NCBI GenBank assembly: GCA_947630445.1
Contig: CANRHQ010000007.1
Coordinates: forward strand, 1-52,002
DNA from: an uncultured Clostridia bacterium
Lineage (GTDB): Bacteria; Bacillota; Clostridia; TANB77; CAG-508
DNA: 52,002 bases
Direction of reading: 5' to 3'
Each line of letters begins with the position of its first letter. Position 1 is the first letter of the stretch. Of the stretch, positions 28,734-38,330 are shown piece after piece. A program made the translations under genes and the position numbers. The notes below the pieces were generated by a model that had not been told where the DNA came from, made no database searches, and saw only the letters and a program-made list of their open reading frames with translations.

Positions 28734-31433
28734 GTGATAGAAATAGAAAAAGAAAAAATAAAACAAATAGCAAAAAAAGCATTAAAAAAAGTTGTAAAAA
28801 TATTAATACCTATTTTAATTATATTAGTGTTACTATCAGGAATTACATGGTGGATTTTTGATGATGAAGGTACATGGGATGAAAAAGAAAAAGGTAGACC
28901 TTCAATATATACAGGAAATATAAGTATAAATCCGATTGAAGGAATAACATCTGATAAAGATGAGATGTTAAAACAAGCATTATTAGATGAAGGATATAGC
29001 GAAGAAGAGATATCAAATTTGTCTGATGAAGAAATTATTAGAATTTTCGATATGTCAAAAAAATTAAGCAGAACTATTACAAGTTTAGATGATTGTACAC
29101 AAGCAGAATTATTATGGTGTATTTCTGATGAATATGCAAGATATTTAAAGAAACCAGAAGAATTAGAATACCTTTTAGAAGCAGAACTAATAACACAATA
29201 TCCTAAATTGGATTCGATTGATTCTAGTAAAACAAATGGAATTATAGAATTAGTAAGAAATCCAGACAGTCAAAATGGAACTGGAACGATTTTAAAATAT
29301 ATAAGTCCAGATGAATTTGATACATTATTTTCAGAATATGAAAGTGATGGTAATAGAGATGTATTTAATTATTTTACTTTAGATAAAGATGAAAATGCTA
29401 TAGTTGCTTCTTGGAAAGAGCAAAAAGGTGAATTTGAAAGTACCAATACAGCTAAACAAGATTGTAAAAAAATTAGGGAAGGATATACCGAACAACTTAT
29501 ACAAAATACTTATGATGCAAGATATCTGGTAACTTCAGATACAACGAATCAAATTAATGCTACATATGTAGAATATATGCCAATTAGGAAAACGATAAAT
29601 TATAAATCAATAGTTCAACAATACACATTACCTTTTGAATATTTATGGGAATTGCTTGTAATGGGAGAAAGTTATGACTTTGTAGAAGGATTGGCAAAAT
29701 TAGCGTATAATTCAGAAATAAAAGTAGGCATATATGATAATACAGTTACAACAGTAACAGTAAATCAATACAAATATACAGAATGTTTTAGAGAAAAATA
29801 TGAATTATATTCTCAATATGAAGGAGGAGAAAGAACATTATCAGAAGAAAGTGATTGGTCAGAAGAATCACATGATTATTATGATAAAAATACCATAACA
29901 GATGTAGAAAATATTTTACAATTTGATATTTTATATGCTAATGTATGGATAGTAGAAGTATATATTCCTTATACACATATACAAAAAGATGAACCTCCAT
30001 ATGAGGAAACTAATAAAATTCCAGATGAGCAATGGACCAAAACAGGAGATTCAACCACCTATGATTCAGATAGGATTGATTCTTATGATGGAATAGGTAA
30101 TATAATATCTACGCAAGAGATATATTATACTAAAATAACACATAACGAGCAAAAAACAATAAATCAAGAAAAATACACATCTACAAATATTCATGTAGAT
30201 AAGTATGAAAGACAGCCTGCTCAAATAAGAGAGAAAACGGATGTAGATCCAAATACAGATATGAACTTTGTAAAATTATTAAGAGAAGATACAAAGGCGT
30301 TTAGTTTAATTACAAATTGGGCTACAATAAATTGGCTAACAGGTATTGTACAAAAAAATCAGTCAACAGTTAATATGGTGGATTTAACATTATATTTAAT
30401 AGAAAAAGCAAAGGATCCAGATAATAGTAATATACGAATAGATTTTGACTTTAGTGTATTTGAACCATTAATAATAAATAGTGGAGCAAGTATTTATGGA
30501 AGTTCAATAGAAGAAAAAATTTGGTTTGCATTACGAGATATGGGATATTCTGAATATGCAACTGCAGCAGCAATGGGAAATATTTATCAAGAATCACATT
30601 TTAATCCTAAGGCAGAAAATCCAAAAAGCAAGGCATTTGGTATCTGTCAGTGGACAAAGGGAAGAAAAGAAGGATTAACTTTTTATGCTTCAGCAAAAGG
30701 AAGTAATATAGATGATGAGAATACGCAAATAGAATTTCTTATGGCAGAGTTAACACCAGGAGGTGGTGCATATGGATATGCTACTTATAATGTATTAACA
30801 AGTACATATACAGGTACAAAATACACTCCAGAGGATTGGACTAATGCAAAAGATTTGGCAGATTCAGTAACAGCATTTTGCTTTACATTCGAAAGATGTG
30901 GGGTTGATGAGGCTAATATACCAAATAGATTAGGTAAAGCACAAGAATATTTGGCAATGTTTAGTGGAAAAACTAAACCATCAGAAGATGCAGGAGCAAA
31001 TGAAATTCAATTAAAAATTGTAGAAATAGCTAAACAAAGTGATAAATATGGAATTACTCCACAAGAAGGATATTGCTTAAGATGGGTAAATGATGTATAT
31101 GAAAAGGCAGGAGCTGTCGTAACAAGAAGAAATTGTGCAAGATGTTCAGGATATTATTTTGGAGTTTCTAAAGACTTTTCAAACATTCCTATAGGAGCAG
31201 CGGTATATGGTGAAAGTAGAACAAATGAAGGAGCATATTATGGGCATGTAGGTATTTATATAGGAAATGGTCAAGTGGCAGATAACGCAGGATATGTAAG
31301 AATAACGAGCTTAGAAAAATGGTTAAAAAGTTTCCCAAATGGATGTTGGGGATGGACATCAAGAACACCAGTAAACAGTGCTTACCCAGTTACAGAAGGA
31401 TTAATTAGACATGGTAGCGGAGCTGGTTGTTAA
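28734..31433 (+). CDS. Membrane-anchored wall hydrolase: lysozyme-like plus CHAP/NlpC-like domains
   Basis: An 899-residue VirB1-like hydrolase that would open peptidoglycan for the T4SS. It has an N-terminal transmembrane helix (about 20-42) and a long extracellular region of about 540 residues without a recognised domain. A phage-tail lysozyme-like domain starts near 590 (KIWFALRDMGYSEYATAAAM, then NIYQESHFNP with the likely catalytic Glu). A C-terminal cysteine-peptidase domain has Cys in GYCLRWVND near 781 and His in GHVGIYIGNG near 837. The GTG at 28734 lies in the Shine-Dalgarno-like GGGGTGAT; an in-frame ATA at 28743 has the better 8-base spacing. The start is therefore uncertain by three codons. 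Confidence 0.85.
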   Translation: MIEIEKEKIKQIAKKALKKVVKILIPILIILVLLSGITWWIFDDEGTWDEKEKGRPSIYTGNISINPIEGITSDKDEMLKQALLDEGYSEEEISNLSDEEIIRIFDMSKKLSRTITSLDDCTQAELLWCISDEYARYLKKPEELEYLLEAELITQYPKLDSIDSSKTNGIIELVRNPDSQNGTGTILKYISPDEFDTLFSEYESDGNRDVFNYFTLDKDENAIVASWKEQKGEFESTNTAKQDCKKIREGYTEQLIQNTYDARYLVTSDTTNQINATYVEYMPIRKTINYKSIVQQYTLPFEYLWELLVMGESYDFVEGLAKLAYNSEIKVGIYDNTVTTVTVNQYKYTECFREKYELYSQYEGGERTLSEESDWSEESHDYYDKNTITDVENILQFDILYANVWIVEVYIPYTHIQKDEPPYEETNKIPDEQWTKTGDSTTYDSDRIDSYDGIGNIISTQEIYYTKITHNEQKTINQEKYTSTNIHVDKYERQPAQIREKTDVDPNTDMNFVKLLREDTKAFSLITNWATINWLTGIVQKNQSTVNMVDLTLYLIEKAKDPDNSNIRIDFDFSVFEPLIINSGASIYGSSIEEKIWFALRDMGYSEYATAAAMGNIYQESHFNPKAENPKSKAFGICQWTKGRKEGLTFYASAKGSNIDDENTQIEFLMAELTPGGGAYGYATYNVLTSTYTGTKYTPEDWTNAKDLADSVTAFCFTFERCGVDEANIPNRLGKAQEYLAMFSGKTKPSEDAGANEIQLKIVEIAKQSDKYGITPQEGYCLRWVNDVYEKAGAVVTRRNCARCSGYYFGVSKDFSNIPIGAAVYGESRTNEGAYYGHVGIYIGNGQVADNAGYVRITSLEKWLKSFPNGCWGWTSRTPVNSAYPVTEGLIRHGSGAGC

Positions 31434-31448
31434 ATAAAGGAGAATAAG

Positions 31449-32738
31449 ATGAAAAATGTAAAATATTTAATTATATTATTAAGTGCAATTTTAATAATTC
31501 TAATTATAGTATTTATATTTCTTTTACATTCTTTAAATGAAAATTCACAACAACTAGAAGATGGAGGCATAATAGAAGAACGACATTTTGAAGAATCAAA
31601 AGAAGTGCAAGATATTAATACATATATATATATTAATGAAATAATGAAAAATTTCTTTAGTTATGTGTCTGAAGAAGAAGATTATTTAGATAATTCAGAA
31701 GCATTAATGGAAGTTTTAGATAAAGAATATATTAATAAAAACAATATTACGAAAGATAATGTTTTACAAAAACTTAGTAATTATAAGGATATAACATCTT
31801 TTTCTTCCAAAGAAATATATAAAAAAGAAGTTGGATATATTCACAATATAGAAGGGGAATATATATATATAAAAGGTATTATAAGAAAAGATTCAACAGA
31901 AGAAGATATATATATATTAATGAAACAAAATAACTATAAAGAAACTTATAGTATAAGTATTATAACAGAAGAAAATTTTAAAAACTTGCAAAATAATGAT
32001 GAAAACATAGAAATTGACATTGAGCAAGGAGATTATAATAAGGCATATAGTAAGTCAATTACAGATTATCAAAAATGTTTAGAATTTTTTAGAGATTATA
32101 TAAACACAGTAAAAAATAATCCAAGAGAAGCATATAAATTATTGGATGAAGAATACAAAAATAAAAGATTTGGAAATATAGATAACTATGTAAAATATAT
32201 AAATACAATACAAAATGAATTATTAAGAACGGTTTTAAAAAAATACCAAATAATAGAAGGAGAAAATGAAGATAAATACATATGTATTGATCAAAAGGGA
32301 AATTACTATATTTTTAAAAACACAGATTTTATGAATTATACATTAATATTAGATACATATACTATAGATTTACCAGAATTTACTGAAAAATACAACACAG
32401 CTAAAGATAGCGAAAAGAATTTATTAAATGTACAGAAAATATTTGAAGCAATCAATGTTAAAGATTATGATTATGTATATAATAAATTAGAAGAAAACTT
32501 TAAAAATACTTATTTTCCAACGCAATTGAGGTTTGAACAATACATAAAATCTAAATTCTTTAATATGAATGAAATTGAATTTTTAAATGCACAAGATGAG
32601 GCAAATGTATATATATACAATGTTAATATAAATAATTTAGATGATAAAAGCAAGACAAATAATTTATCAATAATGTCAAGACTAAAAGAAGGAACTGATT
32701 TTGAAATTTCATTTAATTTAAATGAGGACACCAATTAG
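31449..32738 (+). CDS. Membrane-anchored tandem NTF2-like protein A
   Basis: A 429-residue protein with one N-terminal transmembrane helix (about 5-27), then at least two NTF2-like units. The last unit (LNVQKIFEAINVKDYDYVYNKL to EGTDFEISF) resembles the end of the paralogue at 32803 (EGTEFEILF). Both also share a T-Y-[ST]-I-D-L-P-E-F-T segment. Single-pass anchor plus tandem NTF2 folds recalls TcpC, the VirB8 counterpart of Gram-positive systems. It starts 15 bases after the hydrolase gene, with AAAGGAG before the ATG. A terminator overlaps its stop codon. Confidence 0.6.
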   Translation: MKNVKYLIILLSAILIILIIVFIFLLHSLNENSQQLEDGGIIEERHFEESKEVQDINTYIYINEIMKNFFSYVSEEEDYLDNSEALMEVLDKEYINKNNITKDNVLQKLSNYKDITSFSSKEIYKKEVGYIHNIEGEYIYIKGIIRKDSTEEDIYILMKQNNYKETYSISIITEENFKNLQNNDENIEIDIEQGDYNKAYSKSITDYQKCLEFFRDYINTVKNNPREAYKLLDEEYKNKRFGNIDNYVKYINTIQNELLRTVLKKYQIIEGENEDKYICIDQKGNYYIFKNTDFMNYTLILDTYTIDLPEFTEKYNTAKDSEKNLLNVQKIFEAINVKDYDYVYNKLEENFKNTYFPTQLRFEQYIKSKFFNMNEIEFLNAQDEANVYIYNVNINNLDDKSKTNNLSIMSRLKEGTDFEISFNLNEDTN

Positions 32739-32757
32739 GTGCCCTTGTTTTTTTATT
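32725..32757 (+). terminator. Terminator overlapping the end of the 31449 gene
   Basis: GGACACC and GGTGCCC pair around AATTA, and a seven-base T-run follows. The stop codon lies in the loop and stem. It ends the main T4SS operon. Confidence 0.8.
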
Positions 32758-32773
32758 TATGATATGCTAGAAT
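32745..32773 (+). promoter_or_regulatory. Predicted promoter of the 32803 gene
   Basis: TTGTTT (32745-32750), a 17-base spacer and TAGAAT (32768-32773), sharing the T-run of the preceding terminator. Confidence 0.5.
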
Positions 32774-32802
32774 AAAGTTAATTAATAAAAAGGGGTGTTC
32801 AA

Positions 32803-34101
32803 ATGAAAAAAGTAGTTATCATATTATTTATAATTTTATTGATAATAATATCAGTATTAGCATATTTATTAATTTCAGAAAATCAAAATCAACCAATTCA
32901 AAATAATACTGGAGAAATACAAAAGCCAGAACCTGAAGAACCAACAGAAAAAATAGGTAAAATAGAAACAATAGAAGAATATGTAAATATAAGAGAATGC
33001 CTAGACAAATATATAAATTATTCATTAAATGTTCAAGAACAAGAAAAAGGAATGGTAAATGGAGAATTAATAAAACAGGCAAAAGATGCTTTAAAAAGTA
33101 TTATTTCAGAAAACATGTTTAATGAATTAGAAATAACTGATGAAAATATATTTGAAAAAGTTGGAATTACAAATTATTATAGAATTGAAAAAATATATAA
33201 ATTTATGGAAGAAACAGAAGAAACTAATCAATATTTTGTAGAAGGAAAATCTATAAATAAGATTTCATTAGAAAAGGAAGATTTTAATTTAATATTCACA
33301 TTAGACAAAGAAAATGGAACATTTTCAGTAATTCCAGAAATCTATTTAAAAGAAAATGAAATAAAAAATTTAGAAGATTTTAAGTTAGATAAAGAAAATA
33401 CTATAGTAAATAATGGTAGAAATACTTATAGTACAAAAGTAACAGATGAAAAAATTTGTAATACATATTTTTCAGATTTAAAAAATAATATAACATATGA
33501 TATTGAGTATACATATAGTTTATTAAGTGATGAATATAAAGAAATCAGATTTAAAACAATAGATGAATTTAAAGCATTTATAAATAGAGATTTTTCAAAT
33601 AAAAATGATAGGACAATAAACAGATATAATGTAGTAGATGAAGAAAATACAAGATATGTTATTGTAGATCAATATGGAAATACATATATAATAGAAGAAA
33701 AAGAACCTTTTGATTATACAGTAAAAATGGATACATATAGTATTGATTTACCAGAATTTACAACAAATTATACTTCTGCTGAAAATGAAAGAAAAGTAAC
33801 ATTAAATATAGGAAAAATTATAGATGCGATAAATTATGCAGACTATAGATATGTATATAAAAAATTAAATAAAGAATATCATTCAAACAATTTTAGCAAT
33901 ATTAATGAATTTATTGAATTTGCAAAAAATAAGTTTTTTGACAGAAACAAAATAAAAGAATTTCAGTGTAAAAAAGAAGAAAATTCTTATGTATGTTATT
34001 TAAAATTAGCAAATAAAGAAAATGAAGAAGAGGAAAAGACAGTTATATTATTAATGAATTTATTAGAAGGAACTGAATTTGAAATATTGTTTTCAGACTA
34101 A
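32803..34101 (+). CDS. Membrane-anchored tandem NTF2-like protein B
   Basis: A 432-residue paralogue of the 31449 product with the same plan. It has an N-terminal transmembrane helix (about 3-23), a Pro/Glu-rich linker, then repeated NTF2-like units with YTYSLLSDEYKEIRFKTIDE and a terminal EGTEFEILFSD. The ATG follows AGGGGTG. Unlike its paralogue it is flanked by its own promoter and terminator, so it may be expressed independently, for instance as an alternative scaffold subunit. The function is inferred only from paralogy and position. Confidence 0.58.
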   Translation: MKKVVIILFIILLIIISVLAYLLISENQNQPIQNNTGEIQKPEPEEPTEKIGKIETIEEYVNIRECLDKYINYSLNVQEQEKGMVNGELIKQAKDALKSIISENMFNELEITDENIFEKVGITNYYRIEKIYKFMEETEETNQYFVEGKSINKISLEKEDFNLIFTLDKENGTFSVIPEIYLKENEIKNLEDFKLDKENTIVNNGRNTYSTKVTDEKICNTYFSDLKNNITYDIEYTYSLLSDEYKEIRFKTIDEFKAFINRDFSNKNDRTINRYNVVDEENTRYVIVDQYGNTYIIEEKEPFDYTVKMDTYSIDLPEFTTNYTSAENERKVTLNIGKIIDAINYADYRYVYKKLNKEYHSNNFSNINEFIEFAKNKFFDRNKIKEFQCKKEENSYVCYLKLANKENEEEEKTVILLMNLLEGTEFEILFSD

Positions 34102-34130
34102 AAGCACATTATGCTTTTAGTCTTTATTTT
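34096..34130 (+). terminator. Terminator overlapping the end of the 32803 gene
   Basis: GACTAAAAGCA (34096-34106) pairs with TGCTTTTAGTC (34112-34122), followed by TTTATTTT. The TAA stop codon is inside the left arm. Confidence 0.9.
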
Positions 34131-34172
34131 ATTGTTTTTATATGTTATAATTCATGTATAAAGGAGGCTAAA

Positions 34173-34898
34173 ATGATAGAGATAAAAGATTTATCAAAAT
34201 CTTATAATAAAAAAGAAAAAATAATAAAAGGAATTAACCTACAAATAAAAAATGGAGAAATATTTGGATTTTTAGGACCAAATGGTGCAGGAAAAACAAC
34301 AACTATAAAAATGATTACAGGAATATTAGATATAGATGAAGGTGAAATACTAATTGATAATTGTAGTATAACATCTCAACCAATAGAAGCAAAAAAAAGA
34401 TTTGGATATGTGCCAGATAATCCAGACATATTTTTAAAATTAAAAGGTATAGATTATTTGAATTTTATTTCTAACATTTATGAAATAGAACCAATAGAAG
34501 CCAAAAAAAGAATAGAAGAACTTAGTAAATTGTTTGAAATAAATGATGTATTAAATAATAAAATAGAAAGTTATTCACATGGAATGAGGCAAAAAATAAT
34601 AATAATTGGTTCATTATTACATAACCCTAATAATTGGATAATTGATGAACCAATGACAGGACTTGATCCTAAAGCAACTTTTGAATTAAAAAAAATAATG
34701 AGAAAAAAGGCAGATGAAAATAATACAGTATTTTTCTCAACACATATTTTAGATGTTGCAGAAAAGATATGTGATAGAATTGGAATAATAGATAAAGGAA
34801 AAATATTATTTGTAGGAACAATTGAAGAAATGAAAAAAGAATTAAAAGAAAATAAATCTTTAGAAGAATTATTTATGGAGATAACAAAAAATGGTTAA
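34173..34898 (+). CDS. ABC transporter ATP-binding protein
   Basis: A 241-residue nucleotide-binding subunit. Walker A is GPNGAGKTTTIKM near residue 37, the signature is SHGMRQK near 140, Walker B is NNWIIDEPMTGLDP, and the switch His is in FFSTHILD. The sequence is closest to exporter-type (CcmA/NatA-like) ATPases. The ATG follows AAAGGAGG. It overlaps the permease gene by 8 bases. The substrate is not predictable. Confidence 0.93.
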   Translation: MIEIKDLSKSYNKKEKIIKGINLQIKNGEIFGFLGPNGAGKTTTIKMITGILDIDEGEILIDNCSITSQPIEAKKRFGYVPDNPDIFLKLKGIDYLNFISNIYEIEPIEAKKRIEELSKLFEINDVLNNKIESYSHGMRQKIIIIGSLLHNPNNWIIDEPMTGLDPKATFELKKIMRKKADENNTVFFSTHILDVAEKICDRIGIIDKGKILFVGTIEEMKKELKENKSLEELFMEITKNG

Positions 34899-36519
34899 TA
34901 AAATTAATGAATTAACAAAGATATTTTTGACAGATTATTATTATAATTTTAATAAATTAAATAAAAAATCTAAATATACATGGTTACTAGGGGTATTTAT
35001 CGTAGCAATAGCATATTTATCATATAAAATTATGAATTTTTTATCTAAAACAGAACAACCAGAAATATTTTTTAAAATTTATTTGCCAATATTTGCAACT
35101 ATAATGATGTTACAGTTAATTATATTGATAAGTAGTATATTTTATTATTCAGATGATATAAAAAATATATTACCCCTTCCTATAAAACCAATAGAAATTT
35201 TAATTGCAAAATTTAATACGACAGTAATTATAATGTATTTTTTAGAAGCATTATTTTTATTAATACCTTTTCTAATGTATGGAATGTTAATTGCCAAAAA
35301 TATAACAATTTTTATATTAATGATTATAGTATTTTTTATATTTCCAATTTTATATACATTATTAATTAATATAATATTATTTTTTATGATGAAATTATCA
35401 AAAATAATTAAAAATAAAAATGTATTACAATTAGTAATATCTATTTCTTTAACATTTATTATATCATATTTATTAATGTCTAGCATTCAGAAAATTATGA
35501 ATCAAGAACTAGATATGGAACAAGTACAAGCTATTAATATAAAAATAGAAGAAATAAATAAAAATTATATAATAACAAATCCAATTATAAAAATATTAAC
35601 AAGTAATAATTTTTATGAAATATTAATTAATTTATTAAAAATAATTTTAATAAATATTTTGGCATTTATAATTTTCATATTTATTGGAACAAAAATGTAT
35701 TTAAAAAATATATTAATTAGTAACAATTATATAAAATTAAAAAATATAGAAAAAATTAAATATAAAAAAAATAATAAAAAAATTGCTTATTTAAAAATAG
35801 AATTAAAAAAATTAATAAAAAATCCTACATTTTTTATGCAAAATATTTTTCAATATATTTGTATAATAATAGTAGCAGTAATTTTATTAAATATATTTGT
35901 GCCAATATTTGTAGAGCAAGTAAAAACAGAAAATCTTATTGAAGATATAGGAATAGAACAATTTAAATTACAGGCGATATTAATGATAATAGGTATAATT
36001 CAAATAATATTTACATTTTCAAATTTATCATTAACTGCCATATCAAGAGAAGGTAAAAATGCGGGTTATATGAAATATATACCTATTAAATTATCAACAC
36101 AATTAAAACTAAAAGCAATGCCACAAATTATTATAAATACATTTTTTATATTTACAATTTTGACAACTATATATTTGAATATAAAAGAAAATATTATTAT
36201 TTATTATATTATTGCTTTTATAACTGCAATGATATTAAATATTATAAATAGTTATATTTTAGTTTTAATTGATATAAATAAACCAAATTTAAAATGGTCA
36301 AATGAAGAATCAGTCGCGAAAAATAATCAAAATAAATTATCACAATATGTATTAAGTATAATTACAATATTGGTATTAAGTTATTTTTCAAAAATATTTA
36401 ATAATATGAATTTTTTACCTGCTATTATCATTATAAATTTAGTTTTTATAAGTATTTTTATTGTTTTAAACATATATATAAATAAAAATGATCAAAAAAT
36501 ATTTAAAAAAATATATTAA
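34891..36519 (+). CDS. ABC transporter permease
   Basis: A 542-residue very hydrophobic protein with about a dozen predicted membrane helices in two halves separated by a Lys/Asn-rich cytoplasmic stretch near residues 265-310. Its architecture fits the large exporter permeases paired with CcmA-type ATPases, such as the putative ABC exporter family in Bacillota. No substrate-specific motif is seen. It is translationally coupled to the ATPase. Confidence 0.8.
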   Translation: MVNKINELTKIFLTDYYYNFNKLNKKSKYTWLLGVFIVAIAYLSYKIMNFLSKTEQPEIFFKIYLPIFATIMMLQLIILISSIFYYSDDIKNILPLPIKPIEILIAKFNTTVIIMYFLEALFLLIPFLMYGMLIAKNITIFILMIIVFFIFPILYTLLINIILFFMMKLSKIIKNKNVLQLVISISLTFIISYLLMSSIQKIMNQELDMEQVQAINIKIEEINKNYIITNPIIKILTSNNFYEILINLLKIILINILAFIIFIFIGTKMYLKNILISNNYIKLKNIEKIKYKKNNKKIAYLKIELKKLIKNPTFFMQNIFQYICIIIVAVILLNIFVPIFVEQVKTENLIEDIGIEQFKLQAILMIIGIIQIIFTFSNLSLTAISREGKNAGYMKYIPIKLSTQLKLKAMPQIIINTFFIFTILTTIYLNIKENIIIYYIIAFITAMILNIINSYILVLIDINKPNLKWSNEESVAKNNQNKLSQYVLSIITILVLSYFSKIFNNMNFLPAIIIINLVFISIFIVLNIYINKNDQKIFKKIY

Positions 36520-36591
36520 AAAAGAATTCTCCTTTTTAGTTCTAAATATATAAGATAAATAATAATATTCATTATAGACAAGGAGGAGAAT

Positions 36592-37137
36592 ATGAAAAAA
36601 AATAAAAAAACACTAATTGCTATTTTGGTAATTATATTAATTATTGTAGCGGGATGTATTATTTTTAATAATATAAGTATAGAAAAAAATAGTGAAGATG
36701 AATATCAAGACTATACACCTCAACAAGAAATATCAGATGAACAAATGAGGCAGACAAAAATAGTATTATATTTTGCAAATAGTGAAACAGGAGAATTAGA
36801 AGCAGAGACAAAGGTTGTAGATGCAAATACTTTAATAGAAAATCCATATAAAGAATTAGTAGAATTATTAATAAAAGGACCACAAAGCAGTAAATTAAAA
36901 AAATTAATTCCAGATGGAACTATTTTAAATGAAGTAAAATTAGAAAATACATGTGCTATAGTTAATTTTTCAAATGAATTTTTAAACTATGAAAATGATG
37001 AAACTAAGGCAAAGATTATAAATAGTATAGTAAATACACTTACAAATTTAAAAGAAGTTCAAGTTGTAAGGATTTTAATAAATGGTGAAAGTAACGAAAA
37101 TTTTGCAGAAGATTATGTAAAAAATAAGATGTTATAA
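36592..37137 (+). CDS. GerMN-domain lipoprotein
   Basis: A 181-residue protein with a lipoprotein signal (residues 1-22, lipobox VAGC) and a GerMN domain (about 55-175, including IVLYFANSETGEL, ELLIKGPQ and INGES). GerMN domains occur in the sporulation/germination protein GerM and other envelope proteins of spore formers. The ATG follows AAGGAGG. It is probably a monocistronic gene, with a terminator directly after it. Confidence 0.85.
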   Translation: MKKNKKTLIAILVIILIIVAGCIIFNNISIEKNSEDEYQDYTPQQEISDEQMRQTKIVLYFANSETGELEAETKVVDANTLIENPYKELVELLIKGPQSSKLKKLIPDGTILNEVKLENTCAIVNFSNEFLNYENDETKAKIINSIVNTLTNLKEVQVVRILINGESNENFAEDYVKNKML

Positions 37138-37161
37138 AAGATGACATAAAAGTCATCTTTT
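37136..37161. terminator. Terminator after the GerMN gene
   Basis: AAAAGATGAC (37136-37145) pairs with GTCATCTTTT (37152-37161). It has T-runs on both strands, so it can also end the small minus-strand gene at 37165. Confidence 0.88.
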
Positions 37162-37164
37162 ATA

Positions 37165-37371
37165 TTATCTAAATAAATGATATATTTTTATATATTTTAA
37201 AAATTTATTAAAATCACATAAAAAGTGTTCAACATCATTTAATGATGTACAAGCATTTTCTTTAAAAGATTTAAAACAAAATTTCTTTTTGTTTGATGTA
37301 GAATTATTTGAAGGAGGAGGAACTGGACAATTATTATTTCTAAAATATGGATATCTGTAAAAATTATTCAT
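37165..37371 (-). CDS. Small Cys- and Asn-containing protein, possible gene
   Basis: A 68-residue open frame: MNNFYRYPYFRNNNCPVPPP, then a basic Cys-containing middle and an aromatic end. The composition (four Cys, several Pro, Asn and Tyr) is unlike the low-complexity chance frames of this genome and recalls small spore-associated proteins. However, there is no clear Shine-Dalgarno sequence before the ATG. It ends against a bidirectional terminator, which favours a real gene. I do not recognise the family. Confidence 0.4.
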   Translation of the reverse strand: MNNFYRYPYFRNNNCPVPPPSNNSTSNKKKFCFKSFKENACTSLNDVEHFLCDFNKFLKYIKIYHLFR

Positions 37372-37475
37372 TGCATCACACTCACTTATAGATTTTTATA
37401 TATAATATGAAAAATACTGCTAAAAGTGAGAAAATATGATATAATATTGAAAGATAAGAAATATTAGGAGGACTT

Positions 37476-38300
37476 ATGAAAGGAACATTGTATATAGTAG
37501 CAACACCAATTGGAAATTTAGAAGATATAACTTTAAGAGCATTAAGAATATTGAAAGAAGTAGATTTAATTGCAGCAGAAGATACAAGGCAAACTTTAAA
37601 ATTATTAAATCATTATGAAATATCAAAACCATTAATTAGTTATCATAGACATAATGAAGAAGTAAAAAGTGATATTTTAATAGAGAAATTAAATAAAGGA
37701 GAAAATATTGCATTAGTATCAGATGCAGGAACACCTGGAATATGTGATCCTGGAGAAGAAATAATAAAAAAGTCAATTAAAGAGGAGATTCCAGTAATTC
37801 CAATTCCTGGAGCATGTGCAATGATAAATGCCTTAATTGGCTCTGGTTTGGATACAAAAGAATTTGAATTTATGGGATTTTTGCCATTAAATAAAAAAAC
37901 TCGAAAAGAAAAATTATTAGAAATAAAAAATTCTAATAAAACAATAATAATATATGAAGCACCTCACAAAATGAAAAATACATTAGAAGATTTGAATGAA
38001 ATTTTAGAAAATAGAAAAATAGTTTTAGCTAGAGAATTAACTAAAATTCACGAAGAATTTATAAGAAAAGATTTAAAAGAATTAATTGAAGAGATAGACA
38101 ACATAAAAGGAGAAATGATTTTAATTATAGAGGGAAGAACTAAATTAGAAAAAGAAGAAAATAGCTTAAACAAAATGAGTTTAGAAGAACATTATAAATA
38201 TTATGAGAATCTAGGATTAGATAAAAAAGAAATTATAAAAAAAATTGCTAAAGATAGAAATGTTAGTAAAAATGAGATATATATGAAATTTACTAAATAA
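37476..38300 (+). CDS. rsmI: 16S rRNA 2'-O-ribose C1402 methyltransferase RsmI
   Basis: It methylates the ribose of C1402 in 16S rRNA. It has 274 residues. The N-terminus GTLYIVATPIGNLEDITLRA, AAEDTRQTLKLLNHY, and SDAGTPGICDPGEEI are family signatures, with PIPGACAMINALIGSGL following. The ATG follows AGGAGG. Its terminator lies partly inside the end of the convergent abrB-type gene. Confidence 0.97.
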   Translation: MKGTLYIVATPIGNLEDITLRALRILKEVDLIAAEDTRQTLKLLNHYEISKPLISYHRHNEEVKSDILIEKLNKGENIALVSDAGTPGICDPGEEIIKKSIKEEIPVIPIPGACAMINALIGSGLDTKEFEFMGFLPLNKKTRKEKLLEIKNSNKTIIIYEAPHKMKNTLEDLNEILENRKIVLARELTKIHEEFIRKDLKELIEEIDNIKGEMILIIEGRTKLEKEENSLNKMSLEEHYKYYENLGLDKKEIIKKIAKDRNVSKNEIYMKFTK

Positions 38301-38330
38301 AGCGAAGAAGTTATTCTTCTTCGCTTTTTT
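38301..38330. terminator. Terminator shared by rsmI and the AbrB-type gene
   Basis: AGCGAAGAAG (38301-38310) pairs with CTTCTTCGCT (38316-38325), followed by TTTTT on the plus strand. The right arm is also coding sequence for the C-terminal Glu/Lys/Ser residues of the convergent gene. Confidence 0.85.

Noticed and set aside
19579..34101. Integrative conjugative element
   Set aside because: No integrase, relaxase, coupling ATPase, origin of transfer or flanking att repeats were found; the tRNA-Ser genes at the left end show no downstream copy of their 3' ends.
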